The position numbers were made by a program, and so were the translations under genes. A DNA stretch of 64,000 nt from Candidatus Accumulibacter sp. ACC003 (GTDB lineage: Bacteria > Pseudomonadota > Gammaproteobacteria > Burkholderiales > Rhodocyclaceae), in assembly GCF_907163085.1 (NCBI RefSeq), contig NZ_CAJQTX010000002.1, forward strand, positions 372,001 to 436,000, in the 5' to 3' direction. Below the pieces are notes generated by a model. That model was not told the DNA's origin. It searched no databases and saw nothing but the letters and a program-made list of their open reading frames with translations. Each line of letters opens with the position of its first letter. Position 1 is the stretch's first letter. Below are positions 45,601 to 54,045 of this stretch, in pieces.

Positions 45601-46054
45601 GGGAGCGGCGGGTGGCACGGCGCGCTACGTCGACTCGTCGCTGGAGCGTCTGCAAGTCAAGGTGAGCGGCATGGCCGGTGATCGCTACGTGCTGACGTGC
45701 AATGGCCACGCCGTACCGCTGCGCCCGACCGGCAAGGTCGGCGAGTTCGTCGCCGGCGTTCGCTACCGGGCGTGGAATCCGCCATCGGCGCTGCATCCGA
45801 CGATCGGCGTGCACGCGCCACTGGTTTTCGACCTGGTCGACACCTGGATGAAGCGCTCGCTCGGCGGCTGCCAATATCACGTCGAACACCCTGGCGGCCG
45901 CAACCCCGACCGCTATCCGGTCAATGCCAACGAGGCCGAGGGCCGCCGCCTGGCTCGCTTCACGCCGTTTGGCCACACGCCTGGCCAGATCGACGTGCCG
46001 CCGTCAGCAGGCAATTCCGGCTTCCCGTTTACGCTAGACTTGCGGCGATCCTGA
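42668..46054 (+). CDS. Transglutaminase-like/DUF2126 protein
   Basis: A 1128-residue cytoplasmic protein. Its N-terminal ~280 residues form a bacterial transglutaminase-type domain with the catalytic triad visible: Cys in ARGSCRDSAW, His in LHAWCEVY and Asp in GLDPTSG. The long remainder is DUF2126 (LTMGGEPTFVSIDD, GTGGGNHFVFGG, YLFSGLFIGPTSQSPRVDEA). Such fusions occur with ATP-grasp/alpha-E genes, as here, and are thought to act in peptide synthesis or modification. Translation starts at GTG, giving SIHVALNHLTHYRYDRP, behind CTGGAG. It is the first gene of a three-gene operon. Confidence 0.88.
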   Translation: MSIHVALNHLTHYRYDRPISLGPQVIRLRPAPHSRTPILSYSLKITPAEHFINWQQDPQANYLARLVFPEKSSEFRVEVDLVAEMSVINPFDFFPEPYATTFPFKYEAWQREELQPYLEALPPTPALQRFMATIPTAARASVDFLVDINQRVQNKVGYVIRLEPGVQTPDETLVLARGSCRDSAWLLVQVLRNLGLAARFVSGYLIQLVPDVKSLDGPSGTDHDFTDLHAWCEVYLPGAGWIGLDPTSGLFAGEGHIPLACSPQPASASPITGMTEKCECQFEHHMKIERVWEAPRVTRPYSDEQWQAIEALGHQIDSDLGSDDVRLTMGGEPTFVSIDDHDGAEWNTEALGPSKRQRATELFQRLREKYAPQGLQHFGQGKWYPGEQLPRWSLNCLWRRDGQALWHDPALYADENHDYGADEQLAGRFLRHLAKRLSINPKYVFAAYEDVFYHLWREDRLPINVDPFDSRLEDPLERARLAKVFRQGLEHAVGHVLPLQARPHGGWQSGPWYLRGGRCYLVPGDSPIGYRLPLDSQPWVAKADYPYVHAPDPTQDFPELAAHTDIRARYAVSRSLGLPAVSAAVRGDGFAARALEGVDDALLHAAASQDDRPPAPAESATLVTRSSVSAQARQGVLYIFMPPTETLDAYLELLAAVEATAEALAAPVIIEGYEPPSDPRLSNFRVTPDPGVIEVNIQPSATWDELVERTTHLYEAAHLSRLSPEKFMLDGRHTGTGGGNHFVFGGASTLDSPFLRRPDLLRSLISYWHNHPSLSYLFSGLFIGPTSQSPRVDEARNDSVYELEIAFSQLPQAAADAAECVAPWAIDRALRNLLIDSTGNTHRAEFCIDKLYSPDGATGRLGLLEMRAFEMPPHARMSLAQQLLLRALIARFWRTPYAPERLLRWGTELHDRFMLPHFVKQDFDDVLSELRDAGYALEEAWFAPHFEFRFPVHGSISTLGMVLELRHALEPWHVLGEQGAAGGTARYVDSSLERLQVKVSGMAGDRYVLTCNGHAVPLRPTGKVGEFVAGVRYRAWNPPSALHPTIGVHAPLVFDLVDTWMKRSLGGCQYHVEHPGGRNPDRYPVNANEAEGRRLARFTPFGHTPGQIDVPPSAGNSGFPFTLDLRRS

Positions 46055-46070
46055 AACCAGCCGGCGCGGG

Positions 46071-48653
46071 GTGATTCCCGCGCCTTTGTCCTTGATGCCG
46101 CGATCCCTGCTCTCGACCTATCCACAAGAAGCCGACCGCTTCGACGAGATGCTCGCCGAAGACGGCAGCGTTCGGCGCGCGTGGCAGCCTTTCTTTACGC
46201 ATCTCGACTGGGCGACGCCCGAGCAGATGCGCCACCGGCTCGCGTACGTGCGCCGGCGGATCCTCGAGAACGGCGTCACCTACAACGTCTACGCCGACCC
46301 GGAAGGTGCCGACCGGCCGTGGGAACTCGACCCGCTGCCGCTGATTCTGTCGGCGGCCGAGTGGCAGGGCATCGCCGCCGCGGTCAGCCAGCGGGCGCGC
46401 CTGCTCAACGCCGTCTTGCACGACCTGTACGGCGAACAGCAGCTGCTCAAGGACGGCACACTGCCGCCGGCACTGGTCTACGGTCACAACAACTTCCTCT
46501 GGCCGTGCCAGGGCGTCAGGCCAGCCGGCGATATCTACCTGCACCTCTACGCGGTAGACCTGGCGCGCTCGCCGGACGGCCGCTGGTGGGTCATTGCCGA
46601 CCGTACGCAGGCGCCGTCCGGCGCCGGCTATGCCCTCGAAAACCGGACCATCGTCGGCCGCGCTTTTCCTGAACAGTTCCGTGACCTGCGCGTTCAACAC
46701 CTGGCTTCGTTCTTTCGCGAACTGCAGAACGCGCTTGCGCATTGGGCGCCGCGCACCGGCGAAGCGCCGCTGATCGTCTTGTTGACGCCAGGCCCCTACA
46801 ACGAAACCTATTTCGAACACGCCTATCTGGCACGCTATCTCGGCTTCCCGCTGGTCGAAGGCCAGGATCTGACGGTCCGCGGCGATTCCGTCTACCTCAA
46901 AACGCTCAATGGCTTGCGCCGAGTGCATGCGATCCTGCGCCGGCTTGACGACGACTACTGCGATCCGCTCGAACTGCGCGGCGACTCGGCGCTGGGTGTT
47001 CCCGGCCTCCTGCAGGCTGTCCGTAGCGGCAATGTGCTGGTCGCCAATGCCCTCGGCAGCGGCCTGCTCGAGTCCGCGGCGCTGCCCGGCTTCCTGCCCG
47101 GAGCCTGCGAAAAACTGCTCGGTGAGAAGCTGGCGATGCCGTCGGTGGCGACCTGGTGGTGTGGCGAGGAGGCCGCCCTGGAGTACACCATCGAGCATCT
47201 GGACCGCCTGGTGATCAAGGGCTCGTATCCCTCGCAACGTTTCGATCCCTTGTTCGGCAATGAATTGAGCGGCAGCCAGCGCGACGAAATGATCGCCCGT
47301 CTGCGCGCCAGACCACAGGCCTACGTCGCCCAGGAACTCGTCAACTACTCGCAGGCGCCGGCCTGGAGCGCCTCCCACAAACGACGGCTGCTGCCGCGCG
47401 GCGTCGGCCTGCGCGTTTTCGTTACCGCCACGCCAAACGGCCCCGTCGTCATGCCGGGTGGATTGACCCGGGTGTCAGCGGCGTCCAATGCACGCATCAT
47501 TTCGATGCAGCGCGGCGGCTCGAGCAAGGACACCTGGGTGCTGACCGACGCCGGCGTCAATACCTTCAGCCTGCTCAAGCATTCGGTCGGCAAGGCCGAC
47601 CTGGTACGCGGCGGCCGCAAGCTGTCGTCGCGGGTCGTCGAGAATCTGTACTGGTTCGGCCGCTACGCCGAGCGCTGCGACAAGACCTCGCGAATCTTGC
47701 GCGTCGTCCTTTCGCGACTGCTCGACGCCGGCGCCGACTCGCTGCCGGCGCTAACTTCGGCGCTCGAGGTCTGCCTGGCCTTGAAGCTGCTGCCGATGAG
47801 CGAAGGCAAAGCCGGCAGCGATACGCCGCCGAAGCTGCCGAACTCACAGGAAGAGCGCGAAGAGCTGCTGCTGGCGGCAATTTTCAGCAAGGAATGGGGC
47901 GATGGCCTGGCCGGCGACATCCGCCGCCTGCTATGGGTTGCGGCACAGGTACGCGAGCGCTTCTCGCTGGACAACTGGCACGCGCTCAATCGTTTGCAGC
48001 AGCAGCTGCAGGCGTACAACAAGCTGGCCAGCCGGGAAGCACACGCCGACCTTGGCGAGGCGCTGGCTTTTCTTGATCAGGTGCTGCTGGCGTCGTCGTC
48101 ACTGGCCGGTTTCGCGATGGACAACATGACCCGCGACGACGGCTGGCGTTTCCTGATCATCGGCCGACGCATCGAACGCCTGATCTTCCTCGCCAAAGCC
48201 GTCGCCTATTTCCTCCGCCTGGATTCGACACGCGCCGCTGGCGGTCTGGAATGGTTGCTCGAACTGACGGACAGCATCATTACCTATCGCTCGCGCTACA
48301 TGACTCAACCAGAGCTTCTGCCGACACTGGACCTGGTCGTCTTCGACTGCGACAACCCACACTCCGTCGCCTTTCAATTGCAGATCCTGGTCCGCTACCT
48401 CGACAATCTGGCGCGCCTGCTCGGCGGACCTCGTGACCAGACGCTACGCGCCGCGCTGGCACAATTGAAAGGCTTCGACCTCGGGAGCTTCGAGGGTCAG
48501 AGCTTCAGCAAGTGCCGTTCCTGCGATCCGTGCCGCGAACTGGCAGCGGTGCTGGACGAGATGGCCCTCGCCGCCGCGGCGCTCTCGGATAGCCTGGCGA
48601 TGCGCTTTTTCAGTCACGTCAGCGACGTCAGTCGCTACACCCTCACCTCCTGA
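46071..48653 (+). CDS. Fusion of circularly permuted ATP-grasp and alpha-E domains
   Basis: An 860-residue protein combining a type 2 circularly permuted ATP-grasp domain (about 1-500; LLTPGPYNETYFEHAYLA, RRLDDDYCDPLELRG, MPGGLTRVS, GGSSKDTWVL) with an alpha-E domain (about 530-860; SRVVENLYWFGRYAERCDKTSRILR). Its two halves match the separate genes at 35.4-36.8 and 34.4-35.4 kb, so the window holds the system in both split and fused form. The start is GTG; an ATG eight codons later is an alternative. It starts 16 bases after the DUF2126 gene and precedes a transglutaminase gene. Confidence 0.88.
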   Translation: MIPAPLSLMPRSLLSTYPQEADRFDEMLAEDGSVRRAWQPFFTHLDWATPEQMRHRLAYVRRRILENGVTYNVYADPEGADRPWELDPLPLILSAAEWQGIAAAVSQRARLLNAVLHDLYGEQQLLKDGTLPPALVYGHNNFLWPCQGVRPAGDIYLHLYAVDLARSPDGRWWVIADRTQAPSGAGYALENRTIVGRAFPEQFRDLRVQHLASFFRELQNALAHWAPRTGEAPLIVLLTPGPYNETYFEHAYLARYLGFPLVEGQDLTVRGDSVYLKTLNGLRRVHAILRRLDDDYCDPLELRGDSALGVPGLLQAVRSGNVLVANALGSGLLESAALPGFLPGACEKLLGEKLAMPSVATWWCGEEAALEYTIEHLDRLVIKGSYPSQRFDPLFGNELSGSQRDEMIARLRARPQAYVAQELVNYSQAPAWSASHKRRLLPRGVGLRVFVTATPNGPVVMPGGLTRVSAASNARIISMQRGGSSKDTWVLTDAGVNTFSLLKHSVGKADLVRGGRKLSSRVVENLYWFGRYAERCDKTSRILRVVLSRLLDAGADSLPALTSALEVCLALKLLPMSEGKAGSDTPPKLPNSQEEREELLLAAIFSKEWGDGLAGDIRRLLWVAAQVRERFSLDNWHALNRLQQQLQAYNKLASREAHADLGEALAFLDQVLLASSSLAGFAMDNMTRDDGWRFLIIGRRIERLIFLAKAVAYFLRLDSTRAAGGLEWLLELTDSIITYRSRYMTQPELLPTLDLVVFDCDNPHSVAFQLQILVRYLDNLARLLGGPRDQTLRAALAQLKGFDLGSFEGQSFSKCRSCDPCRELAAVLDEMALAAAALSDSLAMRFFSHVSDVSRYTLTS

Positions 48654-48658
48654 TCGCC

Positions 48659-49636
48659 GTGCGACCGCCAACAGCCCGCTATCACGTAGTCCACGAGACG
48701 ATCTACACCTACGACAGTCCGGTGTCGCTATCGCGCCAACTCCTGCATCTGACGCCGCGTGCTTGTCCATGGCAGCGCTGCCTGAGTCACCAGATCAGCG
48801 TCTCGCCCGAGCCGACCACCGCCCGCGAGCGCGTTGACAGCTTTGGCAATCCGGTTCGCGAACTGGCCATCGAGTTACCGCACGATCGCCTTGCGGTCCG
48901 TGCCGAAAGCACCATCGACGTGCTGCCGCACTTACCCGTGGACGATGCGCAGGCAGCCGTGGCGGCGCTGACGCGAGCACGCGAGTCGCCTGGCCATGTA
49001 CCTGCTTCGCTGCCCTGGGAAAAAGTGCGCGATGCGCTGGCCTATGGTTCTCGTCCGGTCTTGCTCGACGCCAGCTGCTTCCAGTTCGAATCGCCGCACG
49101 TGCGCGTCAAGCGCGAGTTCGCCGGCTACGCCGAGACGTGCTTGACGCCGCAACGACCGCTGCTGGAAGCGGTGCAGGCGCTGATGAGTCGGATCAACAG
49201 CGAGCTCGAATTCGACCCCGAAGCGACCACCGTCGCGACGCCCGTGCTCGAGGTACTGGCCAACAAGCGCGGCGTTTGTCAGGACTTCGCGCACCTGATG
49301 CTCTCGTGCCTGCGTTCGCAGGGCCTCGCCGCGCGCTACGTCAGCGGTTACCTGCTCACGCAGCCACCCCCGGGCCAACCGCGAATGGTCGGCGCCGACG
49401 CCTCACACGCCTGGGTCTCGGTTTATTGCCCGGAGTTGGAAGGCGGTCGCTGGGTCGACTTCGATCCGACCAACAACCTGCTGCCCGACACGCAGCACAT
49501 CACCATCGCCTGGGGCCGTGATTTCGCCGATGTATCACCGTTGCGGGGAGTCATTCTCGGTGCTGGCGCGCACGAACTCGACGTTGCGGTAACCGTCACG
49601 CCAATTGCCGAAGGCGGTGACGACGCGCTGGCCTGA
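48659..49636 (+). CDS. Transglutaminase family protein
   Basis: A 325-residue transglutaminase-like protein with an N-terminal beta domain (YHVVHETIYTYDSPVSLSRQLLHLTPR) and a catalytic core holding Cys in NKRGVCQDFAH, His in DASHAWVSVY and Asp in DFDPTNN. It probably cleaves or transfers peptide amides; the substrate is unknown. Starts at GTG five bases after the preceding stop, so it belongs to the same operon. It is convergent with the CNNM genes. Confidence 0.88.
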   Translation: MRPPTARYHVVHETIYTYDSPVSLSRQLLHLTPRACPWQRCLSHQISVSPEPTTARERVDSFGNPVRELAIELPHDRLAVRAESTIDVLPHLPVDDAQAAVAALTRARESPGHVPASLPWEKVRDALAYGSRPVLLDASCFQFESPHVRVKREFAGYAETCLTPQRPLLEAVQALMSRINSELEFDPEATTVATPVLEVLANKRGVCQDFAHLMLSCLRSQGLAARYVSGYLLTQPPPGQPRMVGADASHAWVSVYCPELEGGRWVDFDPTNNLLPDTQHITIAWGRDFADVSPLRGVILGAGAHELDVAVTVTPIAEGGDDALA

Positions 49637-49719
49637 CGAGGAAGCGGCCGCCGCGTGACGCTCAGGTCAGCACGGCCGCCACCGCCCCAGTTGCTCGCCT
49701 GGCCGGTAAACGACAGCGC

Positions 49720-50961
49720 CTACCAGGTAATCTGCACTTCCTGAATCACCTGCGGCGTGGCGCGCTGGACGGTAAACTTGATGCCCACGACCTCGATGAC
49801 GGCGCCGGTCTTCGGGATTTCGCGAGCGTGCTCGAGGAGAAAACCGGACAAGGTATCGTAGTCACCTTCCGGCAGCTTCAAGCCCAGCTTCTCACTGAGC
49901 ATCGCGGTGTCGGCACGGGCACTGACCAGATAATCATGATGGCCAAGTTTCTTCAGCCACTCGGCCGGCTTCTCCTGCCGGTCGTACTCGTCCTGGATAT
50001 CTTCGACAACCTCTTCGATGATGTCCTCGATGGTGATGATCCCTTCGGCACCGCCGAACTCGTCCATCACCACGGCCATCGCATCGCCGTCCTTGCGCAG
50101 CTCGACGAGCATTGACGCGGCGCTCTTGCTGCCCGGGACGTACTGCGTCGGGGTGATGAACGGTTCGATTGACGAGGACTGGTCTACGCCGATCAGGTCC
50201 ATGGTATTGAGCATGCCAATCACGCGGTCGATGCGGCCCTTGAAAACCGGCAAGCGGATGTGTGAGCTGGCCACCGCCAGACGGATGGCCTCGCCGACCG
50301 TGCAGCTGCTGTCGACGGCGTCCACGTCAATCAGCGGCACCATCACCTTCGACACCGACGTTTCCGAAAAGCCGAACATCCGCCTGATCATGTTTTTCTC
50401 GATCAACTGGATGTCGCCGCCTTCCTGCGGAGGCATCTGCACCATGCTCTGAATCTGTTCGCGCAAGGTAAACGGATTATGCTCGGCGGCACCGCCGGCA
50501 AGCTTGGAGAGGAGCTTGGAAAGGGTGACGAAGACGACCAGGATCGGCGAGAAGAGGATCGAGAAAGCGCGCAGGATGTAGATCAGGTACGGCGTCCAGG
50601 CGTCGGCACGCTGCTGGAAGACACTTTTCGGGACGATTTCGCCGAATACCCAGATCAGCGGCGCGACGATCAGCACCGCCATCCAGCTGCCGGCTTCGCC
50701 GAAGTGCGAGATCATCATCGCGGTGGTGATCGTCGAATTGGCGACGACCGCAATATTGGTGCCGACCAGCGTCGTCGACAGCAACCACTCTGGCCGTTTT
50801 TCGAGCATTTCGAGAGCCAGACGCGCGCCCACCGACCCCTTTGCCGCGTCGTGGCGCAGCTTCATGCGGTCGGCGCTGACGATCCCGAGTTCCGATCCCG
50901 AGAAGAAGGCTTCGGCGATCAGGCAAACGAACATGAACAGGACGGTGAGCCAGATATCCAT
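49720..50961 (-). CDS. CNNM/CorC-type membrane protein (hemolysin family)
   Basis: A 413-residue protein with an N-terminal CNNM (DUF21) membrane domain (FFSGSELGIVSADRMKL, VFGEIVPKSVF), two CBS domains (about 200-320; VVMDEFGGAEGIITIEDIIEEVV) and a C-terminal CorC/HlyC domain (YDTLSGFLLEHAREIPKTG). Such proteins are linked to magnesium and cobalt efflux or to divalent cation homeostasis. Its ATG shares one base with the stop of the upstream paralogue (TGATG), so the pair is co-translated. Confidence 0.9.
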   Translation of the reverse strand: MDIWLTVLFMFVCLIAEAFFSGSELGIVSADRMKLRHDAAKGSVGARLALEMLEKRPEWLLSTTLVGTNIAVVANSTITTAMMISHFGEAGSWMAVLIVAPLIWVFGEIVPKSVFQQRADAWTPYLIYILRAFSILFSPILVVFVTLSKLLSKLAGGAAEHNPFTLREQIQSMVQMPPQEGGDIQLIEKNMIRRMFGFSETSVSKVMVPLIDVDAVDSSCTVGEAIRLAVASSHIRLPVFKGRIDRVIGMLNTMDLIGVDQSSSIEPFITPTQYVPGSKSAASMLVELRKDGDAMAVVMDEFGGAEGIITIEDIIEEVVEDIQDEYDRQEKPAEWLKKLGHHDYLVSARADTAMLSEKLGLKLPEGDYDTLSGFLLEHAREIPKTGAVIEVVGIKFTVQRATPQVIQEVQITW

Positions 50962-52352
50962 CAGCTGGACGCCCGGCCGCTACTCGGCTGTGCGGGCGGC
51001 TCGGGCTCGGCGCCCGCGCCCGCGCTGCCCACCTGGCCTTTGGCGGTATCGTCGCCGGCCTCGCTCTCGGCCTGATCCAGCGCTTCCTTCGGCGGCTCGA
51101 CGAGCACGCGCGTGATGCGGTTGTTCTCGACGCCCTCGACGGTCAGCTTGATGTCCGACAGGACGATCGAAGCGCCGGTTGCCGGCAACTCGCCGAAAGC
51201 ATCGAGCAATGCACCGGCGATGGTTTCGGCGTCGCCGCTATCGATGTCAACGCCGAAGACCTTGTTGAACTCTTCGAGCGACATGCCGGCGTCGATCAGA
51301 CGGCGACCATCGTCGAATTCGCTGACCATATGCCAGTCGGGCATCTCGCTGTCCGATGGGCTGGCGATTTCGCCGAACACGCACTCCAGAAGGTCTTCCA
51401 TGGTCACCAGGCCGGTAACGCCGCCGTACTCGTCCACGATCAGAGCGAAGGACAGTTTGCGCTGCCGGAAGGTGTGGAACAGCTCAACCGCCGGCTTGGT
51501 TTCGGGAAAGAAATTCGGCTGCCGCAGCAACTTGCGAAAAGCGTGTGGATCCCGCTCCAGCTTCGCCAGATCGACGCCGAGAAGGTCGCGGGTATGCAGA
51601 ATCCCGAGGATGGCGTCGCGGCGTTCACGGAATACCGGGTAGCGTGATTGACGGCTGGTCTTGATCGCCACAATCAACTCCGGCACCGTCAGATCTGCCG
51701 ACAGGAACTCGATGTCGGATCGCGGCCGCATGACATCGCGTAGCGATTTACTGCCGAAGTCGAAAATCTTTTCAATGTAATGCGCCTCCTGACTGTCGAG
51801 GGCGCCCTGGCCGACAGCGTCAGTGACCAGCGTGCGAATCATGTCCTCGGTGACCAGGTTGCCTTGCGAGCGCTGCTTGCCGACGATCAAGCTAATGAAG
51901 AATTCGGCGACGTGGCGGATCACTTCGCGCAGCGGCGTGATCAACCGTGCGAATAGAGCGATCGGCCGCGCCTGGAAAGTGGCAAACGCCATGTTGTTAC
52001 GGATCGCCAGCACCTTCGGGGTGATCTCACCGAACAGCAACAGGATCGGCACCATCACCAGCAGGTTGATCATCTCGTTTTCCGCACCAAAGAGGTGGAT
52101 GATCACCGCGGCCGAAATGACCGATGCCGAAACGTTGACAAATTCATTGCCGATCAGGATCGTGACAATGAGGCGCCGCGGCTCGCTGCGCAGCCGTTCG
52201 ATCAGTTCAATGCGCGGATTCTTGGCCCTGCGCATCTCATCGATGTGGAACGAGCTCAGCGAGAATAGCGACGTTTCGGTGCTTGAAAAGAAAGCTGAAA
52301 AACACAACAGGACGACAAAAGCCACCAGCTCTATCCAGAGTGCTGGATCCAT
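50961..52352 (-). CDS. CNNM/CorC-type membrane protein (hemolysin family), second copy
   Basis: A 463-residue paralogue with the same layout: CNNM domain (FSAFFSSTETSLFSLSS, LLFGEITPKVLA), two CBS domains (FALIVDEYGGVTGLVTMEDLLE) and a CorC-HlyC domain (ETIAGALLDAFGELPATGA). The last ~35 residues are a low-complexity acidic, Ala/Pro/Ser-rich tail. It is the first gene of the pair. Probable role in divalent-cation homeostasis at the inner membrane; the exact ion is unknown. Confidence 0.9.
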   Translation of the reverse strand: MDPALWIELVAFVVLLCFSAFFSSTETSLFSLSSFHIDEMRRAKNPRIELIERLRSEPRRLIVTILIGNEFVNVSASVISAAVIIHLFGAENEMINLLVMVPILLLFGEITPKVLAIRNNMAFATFQARPIALFARLITPLREVIRHVAEFFISLIVGKQRSQGNLVTEDMIRTLVTDAVGQGALDSQEAHYIEKIFDFGSKSLRDVMRPRSDIEFLSADLTVPELIVAIKTSRQSRYPVFRERRDAILGILHTRDLLGVDLAKLERDPHAFRKLLRQPNFFPETKPAVELFHTFRQRKLSFALIVDEYGGVTGLVTMEDLLECVFGEIASPSDSEMPDWHMVSEFDDGRRLIDAGMSLEEFNKVFGVDIDSGDAETIAGALLDAFGELPATGASIVLSDIKLTVEGVENNRITRVLVEPPKEALDQAESEAGDDTAKGQVGSAGAGAEPEPPAQPSSGRASS

Positions 52353-52719
52353 TCCTCACCCTCCGAGTCAAATTGCACGCGACTTCCGAGCAAACAACGG
52401 AAGCGCGCCATGCTTAAGCGGCCAGGAGGAGCGTCGGGAACGCTCCTGCGGGCATGCCCGCAAGCCGGCGGCGATCTCAACGCCATGAAGATTCGTCATC
52501 AATATCGACGTTTTCTCGTGCTCGCGCACGACCGATCATTATCAGCCAGCTCGATGCCGAAGTCAAACGGCAGCCTTGTCCACCAGCCCTGACGCATGAC
52601 CTCCCCGAATCGACAGCACTTGCCGGTTACGCCCACTTTCGCCGCCGAGGCGGCCAGATGGGGGTTGGCTAGCGGCAAGGGAGCGCTTGCGGCGCGGGGG
52701 TTTGGTGTTCAGTCAGTGG
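52353..52719. other. Gene-free region between the CNNM pair and the mobile island
   Basis: No gene supportable on either strand. It must hold the promoter of the CNNM pair. A perfect 14-bp palindrome, GCGGGCATGCCCGC, lies at 52448-52461; its role is unknown. Confidence 0.5.
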
Positions 52720-52737
52720 GACAGGAGAGGTCGAGGG
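52720..52737 (+). repeat. Left terminal inverted repeat of the outer element
   Basis: GACAGGAGAGGTCGAGGG, matching the reverse complement of 57197-57214 (GGCAGGATAGGTGGAGGG) at 15 of 18 positions. Confidence 0.55.
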
Positions 52738-52822
52738 AGCTCCGTTACGATCGCCAGGCGAGCCTTTCCCGGCGCGGGGTGCGCCGCGCTTGGGAAGATG
52801 TGTTGGGCAGGCCTGGGCAAGG

Positions 52823-53295
52823 TTATTCGAGTTGCAGCAGGAACGGTTCGGCGAGAAGCAGACGCAGGCGTGCTGGGTCAAGCCAGGGCGCAGCACAGGA
52901 ATTACGGATGAAGGCGATGGCGCCGCGCACACCGAGTTCTTGATAGAGGTTGCGTAACTGCCGGGTGAAACGTGCCAGGGTATTGAACACATGCGCCAGG
53001 CGCATGAGGAGGTGATAGCCTTTCATGGCATTCCAGTCGAGGGCAAAGGCATGCTCGTAGTGGTAGCCCTGATGTTTTTCGACGAGGAAGCCCGCTTCGA
53101 TGCCCCAACGGTGGCGGGCACCGAGGTTGCAGCGCTCATGGACATTGTCTTGTCTGAGCGGTTGGCTGGAGAGCCAGGCGTGGCGCGATGTTTCGGTGAC
53201 TGTCCTGGCCTGTTCATCGATCTTTTCCCAGCTTTCCTCACAGACCACCAGGTTCAGCTTGAGACGCTGACGCCCGTTGGCCGCGAAGGCGTAGT
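52823..53295 (-). pseudogene. 3' part of the outer element's transposase gene, cut off by insertion
   Basis: The frame encodes NGRQRLKLNLVVCEESWEK and then a region with a likely catalytic Glu in RWGIEAGFLVEKHQGYHYEH, ending FLLQLE. It has no start of its own: codons beyond 53295 are read from the inserted element. Joined to the 5' part at 55214, it restores WVNDIDYAFAANGRQRLKL in one frame and a 506-residue transposase. This half alone cannot make an active enzyme. Confidence 0.85.
53286..53295 (+). repeat. Target-site duplication, left copy (AAGGCGTAGT)
   Basis: The 10-bp sequence AAGGCGTAGT stands directly outside the left end of the ISAs1-type element and again directly outside its right end at 55204-55213. 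Ten bases fits the 8-10 bp usual for the ISAs1 family. Confidence 0.85.
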
Positions 53296-53313
53296 CACGG
53301 TAAATTTGTTCTC
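53296..53313 (+). repeat. Left terminal inverted repeat of the ISAs1-type element
   Basis: Matches the reverse complement of the right end at 14 of 18 positions. The transposase stop codon is only ten bases inside it. Confidence 0.8.
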
Positions 53314-53322
53314 GTGCCGGGA

Positions 53323-54045
53323 TCAAGGTGATACGTGGCCTGTAGAATTTTTGGTCATGCGCAGGTAGTCGAAGACCAATCGGATGTTGCGGTTGAGGTG
53401 GCGCATTTTTTCGGAAATGCTGGTTTTGCCGTCGGAGAAGTGGTGCAGGATTCCGACGGCAAAGCGGCGCAGGCGTGACATGTTCTCGGGTCCGTAACCA
53501 GTCCGAATACGGCTACGGTCCTCGTCGTAGTTCCAGTCGATGACGTAGTGACAGCGGTTCTCTATCGACCAATGGCCGCGATTGATGGCGAGGATTTGCT
53601 GTGGGCTGGCCTGTTCTGGAGGGCGACTGGTGATCCCGAGAGCGATTTCGTGCGTCCGCTTGCCGCTCTTCTTGTGCAGCACTTCGCGCTCGATCAAGAA
53701 CACCTGGCCGACATGCGGGAAGTCGAGATAGGCGTTGAGGGCATTGCTGCACCAAATACGCCGAGTCTCGATCCGACCATGGTCAGGTGGCGAAACCGCC
53801 ATGAAGTCTGCCCCCTTCCGATCCTGGAAGAGGAGCGCGATATCGGCTTGCAGTGTTGGCTGATTGCCTTTGACCGTGAAGTGATAGTGCGCCTTGCGCT
53901 CCACCAGGTAGGTCGCCAGCTTGCGCTGTGTCAGTAGCGCGTCGGCGGTGATGTCCTTGCCCTGAATATCGATCGCATCGAGCAGGGGTATGAACATCCC
54001 GATTTCATTGGTCTGCTTGAGCTCGTCCCCGCCATTTACGGGCAA
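53323..54045 (-). CDS. ISAs1-family transposase, C-terminal part (-1 frame)
   Basis: 240 residues that form the C-terminal catalytic half of an ISAs1-family DDE transposase. Blocks are LLDAIDIQGKDITADALLTQ with the second catalytic Asp, YHFTVKGNQPTL, GHWSIENRCHYVIDWNYDED with the catalytic Glu, and FDYLRMTKNSTGH at the end. The nominal start is a TTG with no ribosome site. The part just before it (KKVGTL) continues the upstream frame after a -1 shift on the A7 run. It is probably made only as a fusion with the upstream gene, giving about 595 residues. Confidence 0.8.
   Translation of the reverse strand: MPVNGGDELKQTNEIGMFIPLLDAIDIQGKDITADALLTQRKLATYLVERKAHYHFTVKGNQPTLQADIALLFQDRKGADFMAVSPPDHGRIETRRIWCSNALNAYLDFPHVGQVFLIEREVLHKKSGKRTHEIALGITSRPPEQASPQQILAINRGHWSIENRCHYVIDWNYDEDRSRIRTGYGPENMSRLRRFAVGILHHFSDGKTSISEKMRHLNRNIRLVFDYLRMTKNSTGHVSP

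Noticed and set aside
52448-52461. 14-bp palindrome GCGGGCATGCCCGC as an operator
   Set aside because: A single GC-rich palindrome with no second copy nearby and no known matching regulator; recorded only as part of the gene-free region.
52823-53326. Independent small transposase gene starting at 53326
   Set aside because: The first codons come from the inserted element's end; the rest is the 3' part of the split outer transposase.
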